A stretch of DNA of 64,000 nt from Siphlonurus alternatus (taxonomy: Eukaryota; Arthropoda; Insecta; Ephemeroptera; Siphlonuridae): the NCBI GenBank assembly GCA_949825025.1, contig OX463781.1, positions 1,262,066 to 1,326,065 of the forward strand, given 5' to 3'. The notes under the pieces are model-generated. The model saw nothing but the letters and a program-made list of their open reading frames with translations. It was not told the origin of the DNA and ran no database searches. The position numbers and the translations under genes are program-made. Positions 21,281-32,784 of this stretch are shown here, one piece after another (position 1 is the first letter of the stretch; every line of letters starts with the position of its first letter).

Positions 21281-21986
21281 CCACATGTAAACAACAAGAC
21301 ACTTTTTAAACCCCCTTAGGTACCGACAGCGGCATAAGGAACTTTTACATTGTTAATTAATTCAGTTTGCAACTTTTATTTAGAAAAATGTTACAAATAT
21401 TGTTTCCATGAGTCAACATATCTGTCGACCTGACCGGCTCACATCTCTCTCGGACACAACAGAGTGCTGTCGATGTGATCACATTCTTACAAACATAACA
21501 TAATATTGTCCTTACGCCCCGTTCGGTTAGACACGGTATACATGCAGGTGTAGTAACTTACCTAGACGAAGTGTTTTGTCGACTGACGCTTTGACAAATG
21601 AAGAAGAGAAAGTGTTAACCTAGGACTCTGAAAATATTGACGGGCCTCTTCATTTTTCGTCAGCAAGGACGATAATTTTATGTTTTTCAATGTGAATGTC
21701 GACTTTATTAACAGAAAAATAGTAACCGTGGTGTGTTTTTCAATTATGCCGTGATTGATGTTAAATTTTGTATTTACTTTATCATGTGTTTTAAATGTTG
21801 TAACTTTATGGCATTGGGAGCAGTGAGTGAGCATTGTTGACATCTTCTTTCTGTATTGTCACCAAAGTTAATATCGCAATAATTGTTATGGGAATTTAAT
21901 ATGCACTATGAGTTTTCATATATTTACATATTTCAGCAATTCTAGCACTTCAAGTGCATTTTATTAATGTTGATGTTCCAAATGGG
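21281..21986. other. Unrecognised spacer with a 93-codon minus frame
   Basis: The frame at 21562-21843 (minus) encodes a C/H-containing N-terminus (HCSQCHKV) that could suggest an exon, but there is no matching second zinc pair and no splice context I would trust. Not called as a gene. Confidence 0.3.
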
Positions 21987-22374
21987 AGGTGTAGCACAGT
22001 GCCCTTGACCGGGTCTTGTCAGATCACCGAAGTCAAGCAACGCCGAGCTTGGTTAGTAGTTGGATGGGTGACTATTTTCAACAAAAACACGATTCCCACC
22101 CAGGGGTAAATCGTTGCTTTTCCACTATGTGGTTCCCTTGGCTTTGGAGAATTGCACTTCCGGTTCGTTGACAAAAACTGTAGCGTCCATCCGGCTGAGG
22201 TTTCCACGTTTTCCTCAGTCGCAGGCAAATGCCGGGATGGATTGCAAGGTCGTGGATGCCCCCGTTTTAGAAGAGCCCGTGAAACGCTAAGTTAGGGTTT
22301 CGGAAGTTTCGGGGTTTCAAATTTAGTGAGTAGTTACTAAGTTATAGTAGTATATACCCAGTTAGGGTTGCTTT
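21987..22374 (+). mobile_element. 5S-headed SINE, subfamily B, uninterrupted
   Basis: Head: GTGTAGCACAGTGCCCTTGA, TCTTGTCAGATCACCGAAGT, CAAGCAACGCCGAGCTTGGT, TAGTAGTTGGATGGGTGAC, which tracks 5S rRNA from before box A through box C. Core: GGCTGAGGTTTCCACG. Tail: TGCCGGGATGGATTGCAAGG, TTAGGGTTTCGGAAGTTTCG, GGGTTTCAAATTTAGTGAG, CCCAGTTAGGGTTG. This copy is the reference for reading the LINE-split copy at 3124-4352. Confidence 0.9.
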
Positions 22375-22428
22375 AAAAAAAATCGAAGCACTAACAGTTA
22401 GTTAAACTGTTAGTGCTCCGATTTTTTC
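22375..22428. repeat. Short near-perfect hairpin
   Basis: AAAATCGAAGCACTAACAGT...ACTGTTAGTGCTCCGATTTT form a stem of about 20 bp with one mismatch directly after the SINE tail. It ends in a T run, so it might act as a pol III stop for the SINE, which is inference. Confidence 0.7.
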
Positions 22429-22520
22429 GTTCTAACCAGCGATTCTCTAACTAACAGTCATATATTGTGAATTTTAATTGTTAATAATAATCATCAATAT
22501 TAGAGTACGAGTATTGACTT

Positions 22521-22759
22521 TAAAATTTTTTTATTGCAGAAATGAATTGATGGTGCAAAGTTGTGCCACTCTGATTTTTTTCAGATTTTTTAGAGCCCGA
22601 CAAGTTTTGCTAAAAAGTTTTGCTGAGGTTGGGTTTGAACCCACGTCCCTTTTAGGTCCTATTCTTTCATTAAAAGAATAAATATTTAAAAAATAGTTCC
22701 CGGATGCTGAAAAACCTGAAACCCTCTATCTATTTCTGCAGCAATAAAAAATGTTGAGG
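22521..22759. mobile_element. Foldback MITE, TTATTGCAGAAATG family (copy 1)
   Basis: Ends TTATTGCAGAAATGAATTGA and TATCTATTTCTGCAGCAATA are inverted; TTTTTTAGAGCCCG follows as in the copy at 31862-32160. The interior carries GGTTGGGTTTGAACCCACGT, itself palindromic and resembling a tRNA T-loop. Third copy at 44182-44470. Confidence 0.75.
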
Positions 22760-24479
22760 TCTATACTCAATTATAAAAGTGCCAAGTGATGAACTTTTCA
22801 TAATTATTGTTTCTTGAAAGTCAAACCTTACTAATTGGTTCTGTAACACACCTTATGCGAGTGACATTACAAAGACGGCCTGGAGGGTTAATTTCACTAT
22901 AATTCACCGCCACATAATAAGTACATGATACCGCGGTGCAGCTAGGAGCGTCGGAGAAAGTCGCAGTGAAAGTGCAACAACAATTTGCAAGCCATTGTTG
23001 TTTGATGAGGAGTGGGGGAAAATTAATTGTTTATTTTGTTACGTGATGTCTGAAAATATTCGCAATTATTTTGTTTGTTATAATCTAAGAAACCAATTGT
23101 TTTGGTTAAACCAAAACTTCAGTTCAATTTCAGAAAGTCTTAGCATTATATTTATAAATGTAAATTTATAATACTTATTTTTTTCTGCCATATCAGATAT
23201 TTATTTGATATTTTGGGGGGTTATAAAATTACAATTGTTTACTTACGACAAATTTTATTATAATTTTTAGCCTTTGAAAATAAAATTAAGGCTGTGTTTT
23301 TTACTGCATAGGTGTCTCAATCAATTAATGCTGTATGAAAATAGAATATAAGAAATGCAAGGAAGATGGGGTTACATGGGTAGCATTAAAAGGGGCTAGT
23401 TTTCATGTCTTTTAGATGTTTAAAACATCTGGTCAAAAACACAAAAAACAACCCCTTTCAACATCTGTTATATAGATTAATTATAATATGTTATAGCATT
23501 GTTCTTTATTCCAATTTAACTTGACATTTTATTATTAATTTGAACCAAGGTGTAAAAAAAAAAAAGTTTTAACAAGAATAGCCACTCACAATTTATGTTT
23601 TGTTTAAGTTGTAGTTTTTTTTTCTTTACGTCATACTTCTGTATGTTATAATAAAATACTATAATTATATAAGTCATTGTTAAATACATGCTTATATTTT
23701 GTTTTTGAATCTTCAAAAAGTTAAAATTATTTTGATTTAAATTACCAAATTAACATTAACGGAAACATAAAAAGGTGTTATGTAATTAATGTTATACGGT
23801 AGTTTTTGTATAGCAATTTTACGGTATGAGCGGTAGAATCATAAAACACTTTGATTTGAGCAATAAGCGCATGGAATGCAAGGATTTATTGTAGAGTTAT
23901 AAAACTAATTTGTTTTTGTACATTACTAATTAATTTCTGTTGCCGGAAAATAATTGTAAATATAATAATTATATACAGTAATAATAATTATTTAAAATAT
24001 AATTAAAATATTTTAATATTTACTAAAGAAAACATTCATAAACATTTATTATAATAGAGTATATCCACCAAGGTAAAAAAACGGAGTCAGTATTTTCTAA
24101 AAATAGTTAAAAAAAAACTCCATATCAAACGGAAATCCACAAAATTCTATCTCCCATAGGATCCCCACAGAAAAAAAAAAGTAATTTAACATGGGGCCTT
24201 ACCTGACAAAGAACATCGAATATCATGAGTTATAGGTGGTATAACAAAAATATTACGATGTTTTATGATTCAAGCTTTAACCAAAAACCGATTAGAAAAA
24301 TGTCAAAAATGTCTTGAATCCATTTTCCCGTAAAAAATCAAGAAAAACTTTAATAATAATTCACAAGATAGATTTTTAAAATTTTCTATCGGAAAAATAG
24401 TTTCGAGTCAGAAATAGATATAGTCTCCGTTACTGCTGAGGCCAAACAATAAATTTGGCAAAAACAAAACAAAACGACA
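22760..24479. other. 1.7 kb AT-rich stretch without a recognised feature
   Basis: No frame beyond about 70 codons and no recognised repeat arm. Confidence 0.5.
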
Positions 24480-24750
24480 AAAGAAAATAAATTTTAAAAA
24501 ATCCAGAATGTTCTAAAATTTAATCGCTTATGGCTTGAGCAAATTCAGACTTGCAGTTTTCTTACAACAGCTCCATTTCCGGTTTCCGTCCATAAGGGCA
24601 ATGTTAAACTTCAACCTCATTTTTCTCAAATCTGATAACACAGATTCGTTTCAAAATTTGTATGCTACCTCTATTGATGGGCCCTTGCATGTCTTGTTGC
24701 ATTCAAACGCAACGATTTCAAGATCTCAATCAACTGAGATTCTATAATAT
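24480..24750 (+). repeat. Repeat D3 (single arm, copy 1)
   Basis: Landmarks GAATGTTCTAAAATTTAATC, CAGCTCCATTTCCGGTTTCC, GTCCATAAGG and AGATCTCAATCAACTGAG recur at 27230-27540, inverted at 27660-27970, and at 28430-28720. Confidence 0.85.
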
Positions 24751-25147
24751 TTTAACTTCTACATACCTTTTTAATGCTATGAAGTCCTAACACTCCTCCG
24801 GTTGATTGATAAATTTGCTTTGGCGTTAGGACTCAAAACACTCCTCCGGTACACTCGCACACTCTCAGGCAGCACGTGAACAATGCTCAGCAACGAACGC
24901 CACCTGTCTGAAGATGTAGGTCATGGCGGGAGGTGCATCTCGAGACTTCGACCTCGGAGTACTACCTTAACAACTTTTCAATCAACCTTCCAAAATATCT
25001 AATGGAGCGATGTGATGAGCTCCTCAATTGGTGATCCGACAATGCCAAGGTTACGTGAAATTTTAATTACACCTCTGGAATTCACGAACGTTACTTTTCA
25101 ATTGCTGCAGCTCAAAGAGATGCACTTTTAAGGGGGGTAAGAAGAGT
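24751..25147. other. Spacer; ACTCCTCCGG repeated
   Basis: CTAACACTCCTCCGGTTGAT and AAACACTCCTCCGGTACACT are two near copies about 45 bp apart. Nothing else recognised. Confidence 0.45.
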
Positions 25148-25520
25148 GGCGTGGCGCAGTGCATTGACCGGTTCTTGTTAGATCACTGAAGTCAAGCAAC
25201 GTCGAGCGTGGTTTGTACTTGGATGCGTGACCGTTTCAAGTATAAATCACGTTGCTTTCTCCCTGGGGTAAATTCACCTCGCTCTCCACCCAGTGCAGTG
25301 ATGCACTTGTGTGTGGTTACCCAGGCTTTGGACATCGCCTCTTGGTCCATTGATAAAAAGTAGAGGTGTCCGTCCTGACTGAGGTTTTCCACGGTTCCCT
25401 CAGTCTCACCTCAGCGAATGCTGGGACGCGTAACAGGCCATGGCCACCATCCTTTCCCTACCCATTACCCCGCCGCGACCGCGAGCTGTAAGCTCTTAGG
25501 GGTGTATCCCTGTAAAAAAA
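25148..25520 (+). mobile_element. 5S-headed SINE, subfamily A, best full-length copy
   Basis: Head GGCGTGGCGCAGTGCATTGA, TTGTTAGATCACTGAAGTCA, AGCAACGTCGAGCGTGGTTT, GTACTTGGATGCGTGACCG is the 5S rRNA promoter region. It continues with CCCTGGGGTAAATTCACC, CACCCAGTGCAGTGATGCAC, core CCTGACTGAGGTTTTCCACG, CAGCGAATGCTGGGACGCGT, GGCCATGGCCACCATCC and tail GAGCTGTAAGCTCTTAGGGG then an A-run at about 25514. The tail contains a hairpin (AGCTGTAAGCT). No coding capacity. Confidence 0.92.
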
Positions 25521-25537
25521 ATTTATACATCCCAGTT

Positions 25538-25616
25538 CACCACACCTCCATAGACTGCGTGGTAACGACTACAAACAAAACAGTAGTGACGTTCGTGGTG
25601 TCCAGAGGTGTATCTT
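25538..25616. repeat. Repeat D4 fragment
   Basis: TTCACCACACCTCCATAGAC, TGCGTGGTAACG and ACAAACAAAACAGTAGTG match the right part of 40750-40975, followed by GACGTTCGTGGTGTCCAGAG, the inverse of the left end of that copy (CTCTGGCCAGCACGAACGTT). Confidence 0.65.
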
Positions 25617-27229
25617 TAAAAATAGTTCAATCAGAATTTTATTATGCAAAATTGAATTAAAAAAAATTTGCACAAAACTCTAATTATTTCATTAACATTA
25701 AAAACAATTATGAATATTTAAACCACATTTTAATTGGTGTAGTATGAAACCTGATGACTCCAAATACAAATTGGCATCGACATAACAAAGAATGTAAACA
25801 AAAAACAGGCATTTAAATAGTTGATAATTATCGATAATTATTTACGTAGGAAATTAAAAAATGAAACAAAGAGTTTAGAATTTTGACATAAATTGTATAT
25901 TTTTAATTAATTTTGTCTCGTGTGCAGTACATTAGCAACTTTTTAGACAGAGACAAAGCAAACTTCTTATTTTGCAAACTTTTGCATTTCTTCACGAGAG
26001 GTGAAATAAGTTTTCACTTGTTACAGAATAGCAAATTAATTAATTGAATGTGCTGCAGCCAGAAAAAGCAGAAATTGGTAAATTTTAATTAAATTAACTC
26101 GCCTAGCAATCTTTTATTCAAACGTTTTCTAAATGCTGTAATTTATATTATTATTTAAATTATATTTAAAAATAAAGTCGATGAATTAAAAAAAATAAGA
26201 CAAGCAAATTGAATCGCATAGAAAATTGTCAATGGAGTGCTAGAAAAGAAATAAACGCATATACATTATTTACTTAAAGTACCAGTACACAATGTAATTT
26301 GTCGTATTTTTACTAAACTGTAACTAAAATTAATTTAACTATATATTTTAATTAAATATTATACAATAATTATATAGATATGATGTATTAAATTAAATTT
26401 TTGGTAGTTCATTACAAAAATGTATAGGAATTTTTGATGTCCTTTCTGCAAGATTCTTATTATTTAACACAAATTCTCACTTGATTGCTTCATACTTTTT
26501 ACCCCTTAAAAAAAAAAAAAAAAAAACACTAAAAAAAGTTGTGAACCGGTTTTACCTGATCTCTTTAAATATTAAGAATCATTAACACGCAATCGTGAGA
26601 GTGCAAAAAAAGTAGGGGATTTCGTCTGCTTTAGAGAGGAGCAAAAAGTTGGGCGTGAGCACCGCGTGACGTCATAGGGTCACGTGACTCGTGACGTCAC
26701 AGCAATTTTGTGGGAGATAATTCGTTTCTATGTTATTTGAAATTAAATGGTGTAAATTATTTTGAAATACTTAAATAATTAACATACGCAATTGCTTAAA
26801 TCACAAAATTGAATTATCATTAAAACTAATCGTGAAAACCAAATAATAAATATCTATGTATAATATAAAGGGCACATACAGTCATAATTGTACCCTTAAA
26901 ATATTTTAGAAACTATCTGCAACATCTACTTAAAATTAATTGTGCAATGAGATGCACAATTTGTATTAATTATTAACTGCAGTTTAATGTCGATTTATTT
27001 ATTATTGTATAATTTTGTTACGAAATTCTAATTTTCTATCATTTTTACCAGACACGTGGAAATATCTGATAAACAAACATTTCGGTATAAATATTATCAT
27101 GACCATGTGTTCTCCATCCACAATTGTAACAATAATTTTATGCTGCAGGTCCACCAAGATCCAAGAGTGACCCTAAAACAGAGCAAGACAAAATAATTAA
27201 CAATTGACCTCAGTTACTACGCGAGTCAA
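25617..27229. other. 1.6 kb AT-rich stretch
   Basis: No gene. A cluster of TGACGTCA / CACGTGAC motifs at 26668-26701 forms an imperfect palindrome. Poly-A run at 26511-26526. Confidence 0.5.
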
Positions 27230-27970
27230 AGGAAATTTCTGTCAGAGGAATCGAATGAAATAAATTTTAAAATTTCGAGAATGCTCTAAAAATTAATCGC
27301 TTGACGTTTGAGCAGATTCAAGGGGGCGGTTTCCTCACAATAGCTCCATTTCCGGTTTCCGTCCATAAGGCCAATGTTAAACTTCTATACCTCAGTTTTC
27401 TCAAAACTGATAAGACAGATCAACTTCAAAATTTATATGCCTCGTATTGATGGTGAGTTCTAACAAGTTCTCTACAAATCTTGTAGCATTTAAGGGGACC
27501 GATTCCGAGATCTCAATCAACTGAGGTCAATCTTTTAACTTACAGCTAAATTATATTACTCATTGTCAGATGATAATTTAAAATTTTTATTAAACACTAT
27601 AAATTTTCATATAAATTTCAAAGTTTAAGTATTTATTAATTTTATTACATCTTTTGTTCATTAAAACTAAATGATTGACCTCAGTTGATTGAGATCTCGG
27701 AGTCAGCCCCTTGAAGCAAAAAACACTAATTTCAGGGGACTTTGAACTTGCCATCAGTAGGTGGCATATGAATTTGGAAATGAATCTGTCTCATCAGTTT
27801 TGAAAAAACTGAGGTAGAAGTTTAACCTTATAGACGGAAACTGCATGGAAATGGAGCTGTTGTGAGAAAACCGCCCTCTTGAATTTGCTCAAACCATAAG
27901 CGATTTATAAGTTTTAGGGCATTTTTTTAATTTTTAAAAATTTATTTCATTCTTATACATATTAAAATAA
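27230..27970. mobile_element. Repeat D3 as a complete foldback element
   Basis: Two D3 arms of about 310 bp face each other around a loop at about 27541-27660. Left arm CTCCATTTCCGGTTTCCGTC, AGATCTCAATCAACTGAGGT; right arm ACCTCAGTTGATTGAGATCT ... GGAAATGGAGCTGTTGTGAG. This is probably the intact form of which 24480-24750 and 28430-28720 are single arms. Confidence 0.85.
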
Positions 27971-28429
27971 TATCGTTTGACTCTGAAGTGAGGTTAATCG
28001 TTAAACAGTGCATATTAAAAATTCATTGTCTGGGATCGCAGCGTCCTTGATTGCATTAATTATTCGCTACTAGACAAGGCCCGACACGACAAAAACGACG
28101 TCTTTATTAAATTAACCAAGCGACACGTGCCGGCTGGTCGCGTGCGACCTTCTTGTCACCTTTGACCTCCGTGTGACCTTGCGACCTCCGACCAGGCGCG
28201 ACCTGTCCATTCAACCTAGCAGCAACCTGACGGCAAGGAGGCAGGGGGATTACTGTTGTATGTGATTAGAAAAATAAATAACATGATTTTGTTTGATTTT
28301 ATATATCGCGTGACTATATAAAACCATCCCCGAGTGCTTAGGTCAAAGATTAACATATTTGTAATTACTTAATTAACTATTACTCTTATTGGGAGTTAAT
28401 TCGGAGACTTAAAATTTAGAACAGTTCTG
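27971..28429. other. Spacer with a GC-rich cluster of GACCT motifs
   Basis: 28100-28220 is locally GC-rich with repeated GCGACCT, TTTGACCTCC, GTGTGACCTT and GCGACCTCCG. No gene is visible. Confidence 0.5.
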
Positions 28430-28720
28430 TTAGACGGAATCGCATGAAATAAATTTTAAAAATTCTAGAATGTTCTAAAATTTTATCGATTATAGGTTTG
28501 AGAAAATTCAATTGGGGAATTTTTTCACAACAGCTCTATTTCCGGTTTCCGTCCATAAGGCCAATGTTAAACTTCTACCTCAGTTTTCACAAAACTGGTA
28601 AGATGGATTCACTTCAAAATTTGCATGACACGTATTGATGAAAAGTTCCTTACAAGTTTTATTAAATTCAAGTGGCCGATTCCGAGATCTCAATCAACTG
28701 CATGAGGTTAGTCCTTAATT
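28430..28720 (+). repeat. Repeat D3 (single arm, copy 3)
   Basis: GACGGAATCGCATGAAATAA, CAGCTCTATTTCCGGTTTCC, GTCCATAAGGCCAATG and CCGAGATCTCAATCAACTG follow the order of the other D3 arms. Confidence 0.85.
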
Positions 28721-29539
28721 AACAGCAGCACTTCATTGCATCGAAACTGAACCCTTTAGTTAAGGATGTTCCTCTTCATGTACGTACATGCAGCGAGGAG
28801 CACAACATGCATGTGCTTAACATATTGCATTATAATCTCGGGCAATAAAAATAATTATATATTTATAATTAAATTTATTTTTTTTAATAATTTACCATTA
28901 CAACGAAAATAGAGCATTGTCCAAAAAAAGCAAGACAAAGAGAAAAAAATGCATTAACAATAAAACTGTACAAATATAATTCATGATAATGATGGTATTA
29001 TGTATAATAATTATATTATATATATAATATATAATAATTATACTATTCAGTTTAAAAAAACAATGGAGCAATTAAATTGAAATTTTTTGATCAATATGTA
29101 TTGTCTTCCTATATATAATAAGTTTCTCTGATGGCCATGATCTGGGGGGTTTTCAATCAAGTTATGTTGATAATTATTTTTTGTACTGGAGTGCTCTAAA
29201 ATTGAGGTATATATTGTGAAGTTTTTTTTATTCATGTCACTGTTTTGATGATTCTTTTAATTTTATTGTTATTACTATTAATTAAATACCTTTTTTTTTT
29301 CTTTTTGTTTTTGTTGATATGTTGTGATTATGTAATTTGACGTGCTTATATTGTTATGTACAATCGAAAAGCAATAAATATTATGAATTATGAAATTGCA
29401 TGCGAATTTAATGTTCCTTTAAAACTCGCCACATTCTTACTAAATTTGCAGCTCGTTTATAACCACCAAACAACCCATTTGTTGAACACTTGCATTTCCA
29501 AGTGTTGAACAAATTTATTTCAGCTACAATAAAGCTGTC
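28721..29539. other. AT-rich spacer
   Basis: Small AT palindromes near 29010-29045; no gene recognised. Confidence 0.5.
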
Positions 29540-29780
29540 TTACACTATAAGTTCGCGTGAATTCGCAGCGCGTGATTTAAAAATGAAGAAGTTATGCGAT
29601 CAGGTTTAGCTGCGCACACAGCTTCGTTTCGTATGCCTTCGTAAATGAATAAGATGATTTTAGAACCAGTTCTAAATGAGAACTGTGTGAAATTGAATTG
29701 ATGTATTGACTTCGGGTGTGTGGACCAAGCAGTGACTGCCAGTAAACGAGAAGTGTGTGATCGCATAATACATGACATAT
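29540..29780. repeat. Repeat D2 (copy 2)
   Basis: GCGCACACAGCTTCGTTTCG, TTAGAACCAGTTCTAAATG and GAAGTGTGTGATCGCAT match 7377-7520 in the same order. Confidence 0.6.
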
Positions 29781-29796
29781 GATCACTATACACACT

Positions 29797-30180
29797 TATT
29801 TTATTTTATTTTATTTTATTTTATTTTATTTTATTTTATTTTTTTACACGGATACACCCCTAAGAGCTTACAGCTCGCGGCGGGGTATAATGAATAAAAA
29901 TTAGGTAGGGAAATGATGAGCGTCCCAGCATTAACCGAAGTGAGACTGAGGGAACCGTGGAAAACCTCAGTCAGGACGGACACCTCTACTTTATATCAAT
30001 GGACCAAAGTGATGTCCAAAGCCTGAGGAACCACACACAAGTGCATTATTACATTGGGTGGAAAGCGAGACGAATTTACCCCAGGGAGGGAGCGTCGTAA
30101 TTTTTACTTAAAATGGTCACCCATCCAGGTACAAACCACGCTCGACGTTGCTCGACTTCGGTGATCTAACGGAGACCGCA
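29797..30180 (-). mobile_element. 5S-headed SINE, subfamily A, with (TAAAA)n tail
   Basis: Minus strand. The plus-strand TTTTA array at 29797-29850 is its A-rich tail. Body: CGGATACACCCCTAAGAGCT, GAACCGTGGAAAACCTCAGT, GGGTGGAAAGCGAGACGAAT. The head at 30115-30180 on the plus strand reads GGTCACCCATCCAGGTACAA, CCACGCTCGACGTTGCTCGA, CTTCGGTGATCTAACGGAGA, i.e. 5S box C to box A in inverse. The first bases of the head appear truncated. Confidence 0.9.
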
Positions 30181-31200
30181 CGTATACGTGGTTTACTAAC
30201 TGTGTTGTACTTTTCCATCTCCTCGAATGAAATAATTGTGTCTGGTGATAAAATTCCTCTACAATACAAAGTTAATTTGCATGAAACAGCGAGCTAGCTG
30301 CCACTCTTCGGTCGCCTGACAACAACGATCTTTTCAGCTAAGCAGCCTTGAAGGTTAGCGGGGAGCCGCGCGTTTATCTCTATCGTGATTCGTAACTTAC
30401 ACGTCAAGTTTTGTCAAGAACTATTTACTAAGAGGACGGCCTAACTTTTTTGCCGCCAACCGGCTGACATTTCCTTAACCCAGTGACGTCACGACGTTGA
30501 CTTTTCTAGCGCATTTGATTGGCCTAGAGTCAGCTACAAAGATACCGCGGTCAAAGATGCCGCTTTATTAGCCATCTGTCAAATCTGTCAAGCTGTCAAA
30601 TCTTTGACGTCTTCAAAGAAACCGCCTGAGCACGTGGCTCATTTAGCGGACTTCCGCGAAGGTTGGCGAGAAATGTCGAGTATCGAGGTTCTTCAATAAG
30701 TTGTTCTAGGCCATCCTCCAGTATATATATATATATCTTGAAGTTTCGTGTTTTACAAGTCGTTTTCATGTCACATTTTTTGTTTAATTTAAAAATTTTC
30801 ATGTTTTCTTCGGGGCGAAATTTCTTGTCGTGCACTAAATTATTATAATATAAATTATATAGTCTGGTACGTAATAATAATAATAATAATTATACAGTGT
30901 AAAGTTACATAGTCTATTGAGATATTTTTACGTTGTTAATTTAATGTGTATAATAATTACCAACTAAACTTGTTACAGTTTTTATGTTGCAAGAAATTAT
31001 TTCACGTGAAATCTGAACAAAAATATAATTTTGAAAGCTTGCGAGTCACTAAAAGTTCTTGTCGAATATTCTTTGATGGAAGAGGGAGAGAAAAGGCAAA
31101 ACCTCCAAAGCTGCATATTATTTAATGATGCGAAATTTTTGTGCATTCTTTTATAAGTTCTATAATAATTTGAAGAATATATCCTCATTATCAAAGAAAT
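30181..31200. other. Spacer, no gene recognised
   Basis: 30420-30690 is less AT-rich and contains CAGTGACGTCACGACGTTG and repeated CTGTCAAATC, but no frame or RNA gene is supported. Confidence 0.45.
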
Positions 31201-31414
31201 ATCGTCCCTAGTCCAGAATAATGAGCTATCTGCCTCGCCTAATATGTTTTTGTTTCAATAATGAGCTATCTGCTATTTCAGGTGAGCACAATTGTAAGCT
31301 GTAAATAGTTATAAAATAAAGCTAATTTTTGTGCTCACCTGAAATAGCAGGTAGCTCATTATTGCAAACAAATCATGGTTGGTAGATAGCTCATTATTCC
31401 GGACGAGGGACGAT
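31201..31414. mobile_element. Foldback with repeated AATAATGAGCTATCTGC
   Basis: Ends ATCGTCCCTAGTCCAGAATA and TATTCCGGACGAGGGACGAT are inverted. An inner pair AATAATGAGCTATCTGCTAT, TTCAGGTGAGCAC is inverted again at 31335-31365, so the element has two nested hairpins sharing the same motif. Confidence 0.8.
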
Positions 31415-31861
31415 ATATTCTGTAAAAATGCTATGTTTTTTTAGTAATAAAGTGCCAGAAGATGTATTGTGTAATAGTGTAATTTGTAGTTTTTTCATCT
31501 TGCATGATGCCTTCTTATTTTCAGTATTACAGATGATGTTGTTTGTGTTTTAGTTCTTTATTATTTTTTATTGACGTAATCTATATTGTACTTTTCCCGG
31601 TGGTCATCCGGCAAAACGTCGTATCTGGCTTTTTTAAATTGTTCAGGAGAACAAAAATAAGATTTGTTTGGCTATATAAAACTGCCATAAAATCTTTATT
31701 TATGTTTTAGTATTTTTCATTTTTTTTTACTGCTGACAGATGACATGAACATCTATCGCTATGTGTTTATTAAATTTGGATATGAGCAAAACACCGTGCA
31801 GGAAAAATGTTTTAGTGCCGAAAAAAGCCAGATAAGACGTTCTGCCGGAATGGAGTATTGA

Positions 31862-32160
31862 CCTCAATTTTTTTTATTGCAGAAATGGATAGAGGGTGCA
31901 AAGTTATGCTAGCCTGATTTTTTTTCACATTTTTTAGAGCCCTGGAACTATTTTTAAAAAATTATTGAAAGTTATTTTTGTGACGTCACGAGACGCCGCT
32001 CCTTAAGAAAAATATAGGACTTGCCGCCGCGTGACGTCACAAAAAGGACTTTCACTAATTTTTTAAAAATACTTCTCGGGCTCTAAAAAGTCTGAAAAAA
32101 ATCATGGTAGCATAACTTTGCACCCTCTATCCATTTCTGCAATAAAAAAAAAAATTGAGG
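31862..32160. mobile_element. Foldback MITE, TTATTGCAGAAATG family (copy 2)
   Basis: CCTCAATTTTTTTTATTGCA, GAAATGGATAGAGGGTGCAA is inverted at the right end (TTGCACCCTCTATCCATTTC, ending AAAAATTGAGG). Arms are about 120 bp. The centre carries GTGACGTCACGAGACG and GCGTGACGTCAC, also inverted. Best copy of the family. Confidence 0.85.
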
Positions 32161-32634
32161 ACCAAACGATTTTTCTGTCACATACGCCTTTCTGTCGGAA
32201 TGAATTTGTAATTTTTTTTTACCAGATACGACCTTTTATGAGATTTCCCATGTTATTCTCCCATATGCGTACATAGGTATTTGCAATTAAATACTTGTAA
32301 TTAGAGTAAAACTCGGTAGACTTTCTAATTACCGGTATATAGAGAAACAAAATGTTTTTATTATAACCTTTCTGATGGTTGCAGTATTTTCTTTTCAATT
32401 TTATAATAATTATATGAGCTAAATCTTGTTATATAAAGCTCTATCTTAAATAATATATATGCATGTTTTGATTTCTTTGTATATCGCGCTATGTCGCTAT
32501 ATCTATTACATATGAGTGCATATACTCTCAAACTATACCAAAACAAAAATAATTATTTACTATATACCGTACTGTGTTCCACTATTTGCATAAATTTAGC
32601 GTTTAACATAGTAAAAATTAATTTGTTCCTTGTA

Positions 32635-32784
32635 TTAAGCCTGTATTACACCATACAATTTTGCATACAATTTTTCCTTGCAAGAAAATTTCATCTTCAT
32701 ACAAACAAATGGAGTTCAAGTGATCTTGTAAGGAAAAATTATATGCAATAGTTAAAAAAATTGTATGGTGTAATACCTGCTTAA
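32635..32784. mobile_element. Foldback MITE with TATTACACCATACAATTTT ends
   Basis: Left TAAGCCTGTATTACACCATA pairs with right TATGGTGTAATACCTGCTTA; arms continue through CAATTTTTCCTTGCAAG. Loop about 40 bp. Confidence 0.8.

Noticed and set aside
21562..21843. Zinc-finger exon suggested by HCSQCHKV
   Set aside because: Only one Cys/His cluster exists and no second ligand pair or splice context was found.
21987..22080. A 5S rRNA gene
   Set aside because: Only the internal promoter region resembles 5S; the sequence then diverges into SINE body, and the same arrangement is dispersed.
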